Below, piece after piece: positions 1-9,779 of a DNA stretch of 64,000 nucleotides (its first letter is position 1; each line of letters begins with the position of its first letter). Position numbers and translations under genes: made by a program. The DNA is from Anaerobiospirillum succiniciproducens DSM 6400. Its GTDB lineage: Bacteria > Pseudomonadota > Gammaproteobacteria > Enterobacterales > Succinivibrionaceae. Under the pieces are notes generated by a model. The model did not search any database. It had not been told where the DNA came from and worked only from the letters and a program-made list of their open reading frames with translations. The DNA lies in NCBI RefSeq assembly GCF_000482845.1, contig NZ_AXWV01000006.1, forward strand, positions 1 through 64,000, in the 5' to 3' direction.

Positions 1-84
1 TTTTCTTTGGCTACATAACTCTTTGACTGGGACATGGGGACTCCTAATTTCCTACTTCTAGAAAATTATATCAAATTCATCTCC

Positions 85-600
85 TCAAGTTGCGTTAAGA
101 GGTGGAAAGAGTTTCTTATCCTTTGCCTTGAGGGTGTGGAGCATTCTAAAGGCTACTTCAGGCTTGCCTAAGATGGTGATGCTAGAAACATCTTTGCCAT
201 TGGTACCGGCGCATGAGTAACCCTTGATGCCGTTGAGTATGAACTCAAAGTAGAGCAGGTCGCCTTGTCTCTCAATTGGATTAACTTTAGCATGCTGAGC
301 TACTAAGGTTCTTTGTAAGTCAGTAAGTAACTTAGTTGGGTGAATCTGACCAGAGCCTACGACGATATTAACGCTAGATTGCACACCAGGATTAACGAAG
401 TTGACGTTAACTGAGTGCGGCATGTTCTGAGGTCTTCCTTGTACATGCCAGGTGTTGCCTAAATCTACGGTAAAGAAGTGAGTTTTGAAAACTTCAGCAG
501 ATGCAGTTGCAGGGAAGGTTAGTGTAACTGCAGCCATAACTAATCCAAGTAATGGGAGTGTAAGTTTTCTTGTAAATTCCCTTACTGACAGTTTTAGCAT
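85..600 (-). CDS. exported hypothetical protein
   Basis: I do not recognise this 171-residue protein. It begins with a classical signal peptide: a basic start (MLKLSVREFTRK), a hydrophobic stretch, and a likely signal peptidase I site after ATASA, so the mature protein should be periplasmic. The mature part is a compact domain of about 140 residues with no catalytic motif that I can name and a single cysteine. I chose the ATG at 598-600 because AAGGA lies about seven bases upstream of it; a longer frame opens 12 codons earlier without a ribosome site. No partner gene is adjacent, and the next gene lies 1.5 kb away on the other strand. Confidence 0.7.
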   Translation of the reverse strand: MLKLSVREFTRKLTLPLLGLVMAAVTLTFPATASAEVFKTHFFTVDLGNTWHVQGRPQNMPHSVNVNFVNPGVQSSVNIVVGSGQIHPTKLLTDLQRTLVAQHAKVNPIERQGDLLYFEFILNGIKGYSCAGTNGKDVSSITILGKPEVAFRMLHTLKAKDKKLFPPLNAT

Positions 601-2102
601 AGTCACGTCCTTAGCCTCATTAGGCGCTAAGTGCAAAAGACAGGGAGTAGTTTGTCTTTGGCAATGAAAATAGGGTTCTAAACTATGATTTGAGTATATG
701 ACACTTGCTCAGATTATAAGAAATCGATCATCTGACAAAGTGAAGCGAGTCAAGTTTTAAATTGCGAATATCTTGCCAATCATACTTAACATGTGTGCAG
801 TAAGAAACGATCCACGTTTTTATAGTCTAAAAATAGCAAAAGACAGAGTGCCTTTAATCAACTTGACGTCATTAAGTGTGAGCAACATGTTTATTTTTCT
901 GAGCAGCTAGGAAGTGTATATGTTGGGCTCTATGCAAAGAACTCTGAGGCTAAAGATATCCTTGAGGCCATATAAGTGCAGATACAGCCAAGTTTTACCG
1001 TATATGCATCAAAACTTAATAACTTTAGGGTAGAATATGCGGCCTTAGCTCATAGCATATGCTAAACAGCGTCAGACTATTAAGGTATCTGCATACACGC
1101 CTTTGGTTCGTGTTAGCGCTCTTACGTGGTTTTGATAGATGTTTTTAGGTTTTGTACTGGCATGTACTTATGGGCTTTATTGGTATCTTAGCGAGCAGGG
1201 TACCTAAGTTTGGTCAGTAGTTCTTTTTACAGGCCAAATGGCTAGTCAATTGCGCGGCGATATTTGATGAAAGATAAGCAGTGTACTTACCTAAGATACT
1301 TTGCTAATTGAGAGAAACTGTAAGGTTTTACTCGCTAGTTTGGTGATGACGTACTCAAAATTGCTAAGCGGTTGAGGATCGATCGTGAAATATTCTTAAA
1401 AGTAAGTAATATTAGACTTTGATATGTGTGTGGTTATGACTGATGAAATGTCTTTTTTAGTGTAATCACAACAGAATCACATACTGCTTTTTAAAGTATG
1501 CACGATCTTTGCTTAGAGCAAAGTGTTGTTTTGTTTTAGTCGCTATCTCGACCCATTAAGTAGCCTTAATGGAATCTCTTTTGTGTAGGCTTTATCCATG
1601 GCACTTTTTAGTGCTTTTATGCTAAAGCTTATGGCATAAGAGTAAATCTAGATGGCTTAGGTGTGTGATCTTATAGCACCTCATCAAAACGACGGCTTTG
1701 ATGCAATGTAGTCTTTTGAGCAAGATTACTGTTAAAGCGATCTTTCTTGAGGATGTTTTAACTCAAGAATAGGTTTATAAATTGACTCAACATTAGGGAT
1801 TTGTATAGCGTTTGCTATGCATGATCTCTATTGACTAGGCATGCACAGAGATAGTCATTAAGAGTTAATCCTTGTAGTTCACGAAAAGTACTGTTAGTTG
1901 ATTTGTCCGTAACTTCAGTGCCTTTTCTTGCCATAGCTGTACAAAACGGCCAGTGGTGGTGGCAACAAGGTGCTTTTGCTTAGCTTTGTGATGCTCGTAG
2001 CTCGGGGCATATGCAACACCTTTATAGCCAGGTGCTGTCATGTGTAATTGCTATTGGTTTACTTTCTCTTATTAGAGAAACTTTTTAGGGGCATGTCTGA
2101 AA
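601..2102. other. gene-poor region, possible decayed ORF
   Basis: About 1.5 kb has no intact gene on either strand. From about 1339 to 1560 one plus-strand frame reads in protein-like fashion (FGDDVLKIAKRLRIDRE) but is cut by several stops, which may be the remains of a dead gene such as a transposase. I see no RNA gene here. Confidence 0.3.
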
Positions 2103-3572
2103 GTGCGGAACACTAACCAAGAGTTCAGAAAGGCCAAGCAAGATCCAAACGTAAAGCTAATGCTGGCCGCTGGTCCAAAGCTCACTCACTTAATGCCGGG
2201 TGATAGACCAGCTAAGCAAGACAAACCTGCCAATGACATGGGTAGGCCTGCAGCTCCACAGCAAGCTGCATCCACAGGTATGTCTACTGTCGAAGCTTTG
2301 GCTAAGGTGTTTTTCAATGCACCTGCAGCCCAAAGCTCGCCTGCAGCAAAGGCAGATCCTAATGCAGCGGCTGCTCAAAATGGAGTCAAGAAGCATACTA
2401 CCGAGCGCAGTTACTTTGAAAATGGCATGATCCGCTCTGAGACGCCATTAGTTGATGGTATTCGTCACGGACGCGAGCGTGTGTTTTTTGCCAACGGTAA
2501 TGTTCAAATCGAAACACCTTGGGTAAAAGGCTATAAAGAGGGTGTTGAGAAGCAGTACTTTGAAGACGGTGGTATTCGCCGCACTACTAGCTATCGTCTT
2601 TCTAAAAAGCAGGGTGCTGACACTGAGTACTTTGAGCAGGGTAATGCTATCCGTCGAGAGTCATACTACACCGATGACATCATCGATGGTACTCAGCGTG
2701 AGTTCTATCCAAACGGCACCATTAAGAATGTAAATCAATACGAGCACGGTGATCGTCACGGCATTAGCTCTACCTTCACCTCTCAAGGTGCCATCATGAA
2801 TGAGACACCTTATGTGCATAACATTATTCACGGTGTAGCTCGTTCTTATTATTCAGATGGCCAGCTCAACCATGAGACACCATTCCAAAACGGTGTTAAG
2901 CATGGTGTTGAGAAGTGGTTCTACATTTCTGGCAAGATTCAGCGTGTAGCTTTCTACCAAGATGGTGAACTCAACGGCACTCGTAAGATGTATTACGAGA
3001 ATGGCTACATTGAGTCAGAGACTACTTTCTCCGATGGCAAGAAGAATGGCTGGGATCGTGAGTACTACTCTTTAGACACTAGCACTGAGCCAGAGAGTGA
3101 GGGTGCTAAGGCAACCCAAAAGGTTTTAGAGACTTCAGGTGTTTCTATCATCAAGCCAAAAGATGAGAACGGCGATCGTAAGATTGTGTTCATGGGTGAT
3201 GATGAGAAGCGTGGCTTAATGAAGCATGAGGCTTTCTATAACCACGGTGAGCCAGAGGGCTTAGAGCGTACTTATTACGACAATGGTAATGTCGAAACTG
3301 AAGGTAACGCTGTAAACGGCTTCTGGGAAGGCATTGCTAAGACTTACTATGAGAGTGGTGTGATTCACATGGAGTCAAACTTCAAGGCTGGTGTACGTGT
3401 CGGTGAAGAGCGTCACTACAGCTTAGCAGGCCACCTCAAGTTCATCGTCTACTATGATGAGAACGGCAAGCCATTTGAAGGCAAGTGTGCATGTGGTAAG
3501 AAGTTTACCCAAGATCAGCTCGATGCTTTCTACAACGGCTCAGGCGATCCAACCTGCGATCACCGCCGTTAA
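2103..3572 (+). CDS. MORN-repeat protein, YwqK type
   Basis: A 489-residue protein related to the COG2849 (YwqK-like) family of MORN-type repeats. Residues about 1-100 are low-complexity and rich in Ala, Pro and Gln. From about residue 100 to 455 there are roughly fifteen repeats of about 23 residues with the pattern YFENGxIxxETPxxxGxxHGxxxxYY. The tail holds a CACGKK motif followed later by C and H, possibly a metal site. There is no signal peptide, so it is probably cytoplasmic. The frame starts with GTG, with AGGGG 11 bases upstream; an ATG at codon 20 is an alternative. YwqK-like proteins are often annotated as toxin-antitoxin antitoxins, but no toxin partner is visible. It is followed by its own terminator. 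Confidence 0.85.
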   Translation: MRNTNQEFRKAKQDPNVKLMLAAGPKLTHLMPGDRPAKQDKPANDMGRPAAPQQAASTGMSTVEALAKVFFNAPAAQSSPAAKADPNAAAAQNGVKKHTTERSYFENGMIRSETPLVDGIRHGRERVFFANGNVQIETPWVKGYKEGVEKQYFEDGGIRRTTSYRLSKKQGADTEYFEQGNAIRRESYYTDDIIDGTQREFYPNGTIKNVNQYEHGDRHGISSTFTSQGAIMNETPYVHNIIHGVARSYYSDGQLNHETPFQNGVKHGVEKWFYISGKIQRVAFYQDGELNGTRKMYYENGYIESETTFSDGKKNGWDREYYSLDTSTEPESEGAKATQKVLETSGVSIIKPKDENGDRKIVFMGDDEKRGLMKHEAFYNHGEPEGLERTYYDNGNVETEGNAVNGFWEGIAKTYYESGVIHMESNFKAGVRVGEERHYSLAGHLKFIVYYDENGKPFEGKCACGKKFTQDQLDAFYNGSGDPTCDHRR

Positions 3573-3616
3573 TAAGCTTTAGCTTAAGCATAAGCATAAG
3601 CACCGCAAAATCCTTA

Positions 3617-3646
3617 AAAGCAGCAGTCATTCGACTGCTGTTTTTA
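3617..3646 (+). terminator. Rho-independent terminator of MORN gene
   Basis: CAGCAGTC and GACTGCTG form an 8-bp stem around a 4-base loop, followed by TTTTT. It sits about 50 bases after the tandem TAA TAA stops of the MORN-repeat gene. Confidence 0.85.
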
Positions 3647-4135
3647 CTTTAGCTCCATAAAAATGCCGCGCACACATTGTAGGCATGAGATCATCGTGAT
3701 GGAATCGTCTTTCTTATAGAAGTGCGCTAGTTGTGTCATTGTTTAGCCACAGGCTGTTTAGAGGTGCTAGCGCTAGCTTGCTGTAGCAAGCTGCTCCACC
3801 ATGTTTGCGCTCATAACCCTAAGCTATTGAAAAGCTATGCCGCTGTAAAGGCATAATGCTGTAGCGAAGTAAATGACAAGGATCATGGGATAGGGCAATA
3901 AGCTTTTGGAGTGTTATTGCGCATAAAAGAGGGATGCAGGAGAGGGACTGCACTCGCTGCGGATAGGGCTATGAGGCTGCAGCGGTTGGCATGGGTCAAT
4001 GCATTGCGTGGCGGCTATATTGTTTAGAGTACCGTGCCAGGGTAGGGGTTATGGCACGGTAATGAGCACTTATCACTAGGCGGTAGTGGATGTGGTAGTG
4101 CGGCGTTAGCTGATTGGGGTTTTAGTCAGATAGCA
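3647..4135. other. intergenic, nothing recognised
   Basis: About 490 bases between convergent genes. No ORF, RNA gene or clear repeat was seen. Confidence 0.5.
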
Positions 4136-4705
4136 CTATTCGTAAAAGAGCACGTCATCCCACTCGATGCCTAGAGCCTCATCAATAGCGTCGTCTTGGC
4201 CTTGCTCTTTGAAGTTCTTAAGCTGATTGAGACTGTCTTTGAGGTAGGTCTTATTTAACACATTGTTTTTGTGAAGATCATCGAGCATGTAGATGAAAAA
4301 TGCAGTTTCCTCATCTTCATACTGAGACTCATCAAAGTCCTCAAAGTCGTCAGGATCATCCATCTCAAAGATCTCGACTACCTCAAGAAAGACCTTGGCA
4401 TTTTTGCCTAAGTACTTGTCTAAGAACTCGTGGCTGTCGTTAGATAATTGGTTGAAAGTCTCGTCAGATAAGACACCTTGCTGATGGCAGTTATCTAAAA
4501 ACTCAAAGAAGTTCTTGTAGCCTGCATCAAAGTCACCACATAAGGCTAGAGGATCGTCACTTTCCCAGATATGGGATTTAACTTTAGTGCAGTTGCCACT
4601 AACCATGAGGATGTGGCTAAGAGGGATTTCATAGGCCCACTCAGAAAGGCCCTCAAACCCCTCACTATCTGGAGTTTTAACGTATAAATAGCTGCGGTTG
4701 CTCAT
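4136..4705 (-). CDS. hypothetical protein of the MxNRSYLY family
   Basis: A 189-residue acidic protein without signal peptide or membrane segment. The N-terminus MSNRSYLYVK and the following SEWAYEIPL segment resemble a widespread uncharacterised bacterial family whose members start with M(A/S)NRSYLY. The middle carries a very acidic run (about residues 117-131, mostly Asp and Glu), and the C-terminus is helical and acidic. The ATG at 4703-4705 is preceded by AAGGAA at good spacing. It stands alone between the convergent MORN gene and the por operon. Proteins of this look often sit near polymorphic-toxin immunity genes, but nothing here proves that role. Confidence 0.7.
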   Translation of the reverse strand: MSNRSYLYVKTPDSEGFEGLSEWAYEIPLSHILMVSGNCTKVKSHIWESDDPLALCGDFDAGYKNFFEFLDNCHQQGVLSDETFNQLSNDSHEFLDKYLGKNAKVFLEVVEIFEMDDPDDFEDFDESQYEDEETAFFIYMLDDLHKNNVLNKTYLKDSLNQLKNFKEQGQDDAIDEALGIEWDDVLFYE

Positions 4706-4966
4706 GATAATTCCTTTTTACAGCAAGAGACAGAAGCTAAGCTAAGCTAAGCCAAGATAAGCTTGATTGTGCAAGCAAAAGCTTGCTTTCTACTGCTGCG
4801 TGCAATGATACTGAAGTTAGCATAGCACATCGCTTGATATATAGGAGGGTTTATACCAGGAACTGTGAGGATTGATCGCTTGAAAGCTTGGGGAATAATC
4901 TTTTAGGGTTTAATTAAGGGAAACGCACTGTTCTTGTAGATTTTCGTGCTAGTTGGTGAGCGGCAA

Positions 4967-4992
4967 TAAAAAAGCGGGCTTGAGCCCGCTTG
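4967..4992 (-). terminator. terminator of the por operon
   Basis: An AAGCGGGC/GCCCGCTT stem with a 4-base loop is followed, on the minus strand, by TTTTTTATT. It lies about 90 bases past the last gene of the operon. The rest of the interval 4706-5079 holds no gene. Confidence 0.85.
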
Positions 4993-5079
4993 AGATAAGG
5001 GAGAAACCCCTTCAGATTAGAATTTAGTGTTGGATTCAGGCAGGCGTCCCCGCCTGAACCACTAGATGGGACAAAGAGA

Positions 5080-6708
5080 CTAGATCTTCTCTGGAACCAT
5101 CTTAATGTGACCGCAAGGACACTCCTGAGCACAAACACCACAACCCTTACAGTAGTCGTAGTTGAACTCATAACCCTTGCCTGGGCCTAACTTGATAACA
5201 GCGTTGTCAGGGCATACGCCGTAGCAGTTGTCGCACTCCATGCAGTTACCGCATGATAAGCAACGACGAGCCTCGAAAACTGCGTTCTCTTCGGTTAAAC
5301 CGTGCTGAACTTCGTCGAAGGTTGAGGTACGACGAGCAAGCTCGAGCTGAGGACGAATCTTCTTAGGAGCATCGGAGTAGTAGAATGGGTGCATGTCTTC
5401 CCAACGTGCATCCTCGTGCTTCTCTGCCTTTACGTATGGACGGCCAGATAAGAAGCCGTGAACACCGCGAGCTGCATGCTTGCCCATGCCGATAGCGGCA
5501 GTTACGGTACGGTCACCTGGAACCATGTCACCAGCTGCGAAGATACCAGATACGGTAGTCTCGAAGGTAGTGGTGTTAACGGTAACAGCGTCCTTCTGTA
5601 ACTCTAAGCCTGGAATAGCCTGTAAAGGAGATAAATCAACGTTCTGACCGATAGCTAAAACTACGGAGTCAGCAGGCATGTCCTCGTACTCGCCAGTTGG
5701 CTGTGGGTTGCCCTTCTCGTCAAGTGCCATCTTCTCGATCTTTAAGGTCTCGCCTTGAGCCTGATCGATGGTGGATAACCACTTAACCTCAATACCTTCC
5801 TCGATAGCGCCATCCATTTCTTCTTCGTTAGCTGGCATCTTATCGCGGTTACGACGGTAAACGATGATTGGCTCTGCGCCTAAACGACGTAAAGAACGAG
5901 CTACGTCAACAGCGGTGTTACCACCACCGTAAACTGCTACCTTACGGCCGATCTGAATGTCGCCATCGGTAGAAACCTTCTCTAAAACGTCTAAAGCGGT
6001 AAGAATACGGGTAGTATCACCAGATGGGATGTCAACATTTGAAGATAATGAAGCACCCATGCCCATGATAACTGCGTCGTACTTGCCGTTTTCCTTCTCA
6101 GCAAGAACATTTTCGATCTTACGGCCGTACTCGATGGTTACGCCCATGTCGAGAATGCGCTGTACTTCAGCGTCTAAGATCTCACGTGGCAGACGGTATA
6201 CAGGGATACCGTAACGCATCATACCGCCAGCCATCTTAGCCATTTCAACGATGTGAACAGTGTGGCCAAAACGACGTAAGTGGTAAGCAGCGGACAGACC
6301 AGCAGGGCCTGAACCGATAACTAATACACGCTTGCCGGTCTCACGAGCTGGCTTCTTGAAAGCTAAGTTGTGAGCTAAAGCGTAGTCACCTAAGAAGCGC
6401 TCAACAGAGTTGATACCTACGGACTCATCTAAGAAGCCACGGTTGCACTTGCCTTCGCAGGTGTGGTAGCAAACACGACCCATACATGCTGGGAGTGGGT
6501 TTTGCTCAACTAAAACGCGCCATGCGTGCTCATAGTCACCCTCTGATGCGTAGTAGAGCCACTGCTGGATGTTCTCACCAGCTGGGCACTGCTTGTTGCA
6601 AGGTGGGAGCTTGAATACGTTAACTGGACGTAATGTACGCCATGAACCGGTGTGATTGCTTAAGGATGAAGCAGGATCAAGGGTTGTGGCGAATGGTTTT
6701 TTCATCAT
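5080..6708 (-). CDS. fused FAD/NAD(P) oxidoreductase-ferredoxin subunit of pyruvate oxidoreductase
   Basis: A 542-residue iron-sulfur flavoprotein that probably moves electrons between pyruvate oxidoreductase and NAD(P). N-terminal cysteine clusters (CNKQCPAGE near residue 38, then ACMGRVCYHTCEGKC) match the GltD-like Fe-S domain. A Rossmann motif GSGPAGLSAAYHLRRFG binds FAD, and a second one (YGGGNTAVDVARSLRRLG) binds NAD(P)H. FAAGD is the usual late FAD contact. The last ~60 residues hold two ferredoxin motifs (CLSCGNCMECDNCYGVCP and CKGCGVCAQECP). This replaces the free-standing small delta ferredoxin of four-subunit enzymes. It starts 13 bases after porB, with AAGGAG overlapping the porB stop. 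Comparable NAD(P)-linked 2-oxoacid oxidoreductase subunits are known in other proteobacteria; the electron acceptor here is inferred. Confidence 0.85.
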   Translation of the reverse strand: MMKKPFATTLDPASSLSNHTGSWRTLRPVNVFKLPPCNKQCPAGENIQQWLYYASEGDYEHAWRVLVEQNPLPACMGRVCYHTCEGKCNRGFLDESVGINSVERFLGDYALAHNLAFKKPARETGKRVLVIGSGPAGLSAAYHLRRFGHTVHIVEMAKMAGGMMRYGIPVYRLPREILDAEVQRILDMGVTIEYGRKIENVLAEKENGKYDAVIMGMGASLSSNVDIPSGDTTRILTALDVLEKVSTDGDIQIGRKVAVYGGGNTAVDVARSLRRLGAEPIIVYRRNRDKMPANEEEMDGAIEEGIEVKWLSTIDQAQGETLKIEKMALDEKGNPQPTGEYEDMPADSVVLAIGQNVDLSPLQAIPGLELQKDAVTVNTTTFETTVSGIFAAGDMVPGDRTVTAAIGMGKHAARGVHGFLSGRPYVKAEKHEDARWEDMHPFYYSDAPKKIRPQLELARRTSTFDEVQHGLTEENAVFEARRCLSCGNCMECDNCYGVCPDNAVIKLGPGKGYEFNYDYCKGCGVCAQECPCGHIKMVPEKI

Positions 6709-6721
6709 TTTGAACGGCTCC

Positions 6722-7780
6722 TTAGACTAACTCTTGACGCTCGTAAGCCTGAATGGCGGTTGGTACGGTCTCAGGGACGGAATCGCCCATCATGTCGTAC
6801 TGGCGAATGTTCTCTTCGCACATCTTCTCGAGAGCCTCGAGTACCTTAGGATCGGCCTTCTTGCCGGTTAAGTGAGCATAGCGGCGCTGTAACTTGAGGA
6901 AGTTGATGATTGGCTGCTTCTCTTTGATCTTGTGTACAGAAGTTACCTTACCGTACTCAGCCTCGAATACTGGGTAGAAGCCAGTCTCAACAGCTAAACG
7001 AGCAACAGTTACAGTGCTTGATGATGCGCTACCCCAGCCTAATGGGCATGGAACGAAAATCTGGATGTAACGAGCACCACGGTAGCTCATTGCCTTCTCA
7101 ACCTTGTACTCAAGGTCACGAAGATCAGCTACGGTTGCGGTGGCTACGTAAGGAATACCGTGAGCCATAGCAATCAGTGGAACGTTCTTACCCTTACCCC
7201 AATCAGAACCTGGGTGATCACCAACTAACTGAGTGGTTGCAGTACGAGCTGATGGAGGGGTAGCAGATGAACGCTGTACACCGGTGTTCATGTATGCCTG
7301 GTTGTCGTAGCAGATGTATAAAACGTCATCGTTACGCTCAAACATACCAGAGAGTGGACCAAAACCGATATCGGTGGTACCACCGTCACCACCCTGGGCG
7401 ATAATACGGGTCTCTTTGCCACCATACTTTAAGGCACGAACCTTAGCAGCGGCAGCCATACCAGTACCTACAGCAGCTGCGTTACCGAATAAGGAGTGGA
7501 TCCATGGTAAACGCCATGCTGATTCAGGATATGGAGTAGAGAAAACCTCAAGACAGCCAGTAGCATTACATACAGCTAAGTTGCCGTTGGTTGCACGCAT
7601 TGCAGCGTCGATAGCGGTACGAGCACCTAAAGCTTCACCGCAACCCTGGCAAGCACGGTGGCCAGAGGTTAAGGTGTTAGGACGATCCACCTCGGCCTGA
7701 ACAGCGCGCATGGATGGGTTTAAAAGACGGTTACCTACGGTGTTGGAACCGGTCTGGTAGAAATGAATCTTGTCTAACAT
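6722..7780 (-). CDS. porB: pyruvate:ferredoxin oxidoreductase beta subunit
   Basis: The thiamine-diphosphate subunit of a 2-oxoacid oxidoreductase, 352 residues. CQGCGEALG near the N-terminus and later cysteines (CNATGC and a C-terminal CPLGWG) are the usual cluster ligands. GGDGGTTDIGFGPLSG plus YDNQAYMNTGVQRS make the ThDP and magnesium site. These wordings are typical of pyruvate enzymes rather than 2-oxoglutarate or indolepyruvate ones. It is longer than the usual ~310 residues because of a C-terminal extension of about 40. Its ATG has a TGGAGA ribosome site in the 14-base gap after porA. It is third in the operon order gamma-alpha-beta-fused subunit, and the enzyme should cleave pyruvate to acetyl-CoA and CO2 with reduction of a low-potential carrier. 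Confidence 0.92.
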   Translation of the reverse strand: MLDKIHFYQTGSNTVGNRLLNPSMRAVQAEVDRPNTLTSGHRACQGCGEALGARTAIDAAMRATNGNLAVCNATGCLEVFSTPYPESAWRLPWIHSLFGNAAAVGTGMAAAAKVRALKYGGKETRIIAQGGDGGTTDIGFGPLSGMFERNDDVLYICYDNQAYMNTGVQRSSATPPSARTATTQLVGDHPGSDWGKGKNVPLIAMAHGIPYVATATVADLRDLEYKVEKAMSYRGARYIQIFVPCPLGWGSASSSTVTVARLAVETGFYPVFEAEYGKVTSVHKIKEKQPIINFLKLQRRYAHLTGKKADPKVLEALEKMCEENIRQYDMMGDSVPETVPTAIQAYERQELV

Positions 7781-7794
7781 TGCGATCTCCAGAA

Positions 7795-9036
7795 CTAGCG
7801 TACAGACTTAATGATGTCGCTCTCAGCGATAGGGCCGTCTGCAAAAGAAACACCCTCGGCATCCTTTAAGTAGTTGTTGAGGACATTAGGTTGAGCATCA
7901 ACGAAGGTTAATTCCTCAACTAACTTGCCCTGAAGAGCCAGATCAGCGATGTTCTTGATGGTTGAACCTAAGATTGCACGACCACCTAAGCCAGCTACTA
8001 CAGAACGGATCTTGCAGTCAGTGCCGTACATGGAGCGCTCAACCTCTGGGCCGATAATGCCACGAGCACCGATGGAGAATGCACGCTCAAGAACAACAAC
8101 GTTCTTGCAGTCGCCGATAGCTGCCTTCATTGCCTCGTATGGGAATGGACGGTAGGCCTTTAATGAGATAATGCCAACCTTGTAGCCCTGCTCATTGAGA
8201 CGATCAACTTCGTCCTTAGCAGTACCAACTGAAGAACCAGCGATAACGATCTTAACGTCAGCATTGTCGCAGTTGTAGCACTCAACTAAGCCGCCAGAGT
8301 TGCGACCGGTGAGCTTACGGTACTCTTCGGTAACCTTCTCGATAACGCCAATAGCCTTAGCCATCTTGCGCTGCTGTAAAATCTTAACCTCAGTAAATGC
8401 CTCTGGGCCAACCATAGCACCCATAGAAATAGGCTGCTTAGGATCTAAGAACTCCTTAGGGTTGTACTCAGGTAAGAATGAATCGATCTGCTCTTGTGAT
8501 GGAATGTCCATACGCTCAAAAGCGTGGGTTAATACGTAGCCATCCATCAGAACCATGACTGGAAGACCAACTTCTTCAGCGATCTTGAAAGCCATGATGT
8601 GGGTGTCAACTGCGTCCTGGTTGGACTCACAGAATAACTGTAACCAGCCAGAGTCACGCTGTGACAGGGAGTCAGAGTGGTCGTTCCAAATGTTAATAGG
8701 AGCACCGATAGCACGGGATGCTACGGTCATAACCATAGGAAGACCTAAACCTGATGCGTTGTATACGCCTTCTGCCATGAACAGGAGACCCTGAGAGGCA
8801 GTAGCAGTGTAGGTACGAACACCACCGGCTGCAGCACCGATGGAGATAGACATAGCGGAGAACTCGGATTCACAGTTAATGAACTCGCACTCCTTGAGCT
8901 TGCCTTCCTTTACGAGCTTACCTACGTTCTCAACGATGTGAGTTTGTGGGGAAATTGGGTAAGCACATACAGCACCAGGACGGCAAAGGGCAACGGCCTC
9001 AGCGATACCAAGAGAACCTTCGATTTGCTTAAGCAT
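7795..9036 (-). CDS. porA: pyruvate:ferredoxin oxidoreductase alpha subunit
   Basis: A 413-residue alpha subunit containing domain I and domain II of the oxidoreductase. EGSLGIAEAVALCRPGAV and AYPISPQTHIVE near the N-terminus are typical of PorA, where the Thr of PQTH contacts pyruvate. Later segments (FINCESEFSAMS, the NIWNDHSDSLSQRDSGW substrate loop, and VIAGSSVGTAKDEVD of the C-terminal domain) agree. It overlaps the 3' end of porG by 8 bases, and its ribosome site GGAGG lies inside porG, so the two are probably translationally coupled. Codon use matches highly expressed genes of this window. Confidence 0.93.
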   Translation of the reverse strand: MLKQIEGSLGIAEAVALCRPGAVCAYPISPQTHIVENVGKLVKEGKLKECEFINCESEFSAMSISIGAAAGGVRTYTATASQGLLFMAEGVYNASGLGLPMVMTVASRAIGAPINIWNDHSDSLSQRDSGWLQLFCESNQDAVDTHIMAFKIAEEVGLPVMVLMDGYVLTHAFERMDIPSQEQIDSFLPEYNPKEFLDPKQPISMGAMVGPEAFTEVKILQQRKMAKAIGVIEKVTEEYRKLTGRNSGGLVECYNCDNADVKIVIAGSSVGTAKDEVDRLNEQGYKVGIISLKAYRPFPYEAMKAAIGDCKNVVVLERAFSIGARGIIGPEVERSMYGTDCKIRSVVAGLGGRAILGSTIKNIADLALQGKLVEELTFVDAQPNVLNNYLKDAEGVSFADGPIAESDIIKSVR

Positions 9037-9607
9037 TTGCGCCTCCGTTCTTGATGTTGCTAATAAATTCGTAAGCTAAAGCAGCGGTCTCAGCGTTAGC
9101 ATCACCGACCTTGCCTGGATAGCGGGTTTGGAATGACTTCTGTACTGACTCGAGCTTGAAGATGCCGGTAACAGCTGCTAAAGCGGCGATCATTGGTGCA
9201 CCTGGAAGTGGACGACCAATCTTCTGCATAGCAAAGTCAGTTGCTGGTACAGTGTAAACGTGACCAGCTGGTAAACGCTTAACCAGCTCTGGAACGATTT
9301 CCTCTGGGGACTCGTTGGTGTTGATGATGGCGTAGCCATTATCAGATAAACCAGCGAATACGTCTAAAGCGGTTAATAAAGTACGATCCTGAACAACTAC
9401 AGCATCAGGACATAAAATTGGCTCGTGAGTTCTGATCTCTTTTTGATCAATACGAGCATATGCAACAACTGGAGCGCCTGTACGCTCGGAACCGAAGCTT
9501 GGGAAAGCTTGTGCACAGTGGCCTTCTAAGAATGCTGAGAGTGACAGCATTTCGGCTGCGGTAACTACGCCCTGACCGCCACGGCCGTGTAATCTAATCT
9601 GAAGCAA
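9029..9607 (-). CDS. porG: pyruvate:ferredoxin oxidoreductase gamma subunit
   Basis: A 192-residue gamma subunit and the first gene of the por operon. The family hallmark IRLHGRGGQGVVTAAEML is at the N-terminus, followed by FPSFGSERTGAPVVAYARI and a C-terminal helical end. The start codon is TTG (9605-9607). No ATG or GTG fits, and a strong AAAGGAG lies about six bases upstream, so this start looks real rather than an error. The TTG may limit expression of the leading gene. The operon terminates at about 4967. No transcription factor gene is adjacent; the divergent side is empty for 2 kb. Confidence 0.92.
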   Translation of the reverse strand: MLQIRLHGRGGQGVVTAAEMLSLSAFLEGHCAQAFPSFGSERTGAPVVAYARIDQKEIRTHEPILCPDAVVVQDRTLLTALDVFAGLSDNGYAIINTNESPEEIVPELVKRLPAGHVYTVPATDFAMQKIGRPLPGAPMIAALAAVTGIFKLESVQKSFQTRYPGKVGDANAETAALAYEFISNIKNGGANA

Positions 9608-9779
9608 AGTAGGCTCCTTTAATATGCATCAAATCAATTTTCTCTTAGCCTTAGCTACTTACTTATGACTTCTGCACAGGGATACGACTTTTCTTTTACT
9701 ACGCGATGCATTAAGAATGTTCTAATATGAGGACTTTCAGTAAGCATCAAGATTGAAGCTTTATTTGCAAACGCCTTTT

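Noticed and set aside
4914-5171. 85-residue minus-strand ORF
   Set aside because: It overlaps the end of the fused por subunit in another frame and runs over the terminator; its composition is that of a shadow frame.
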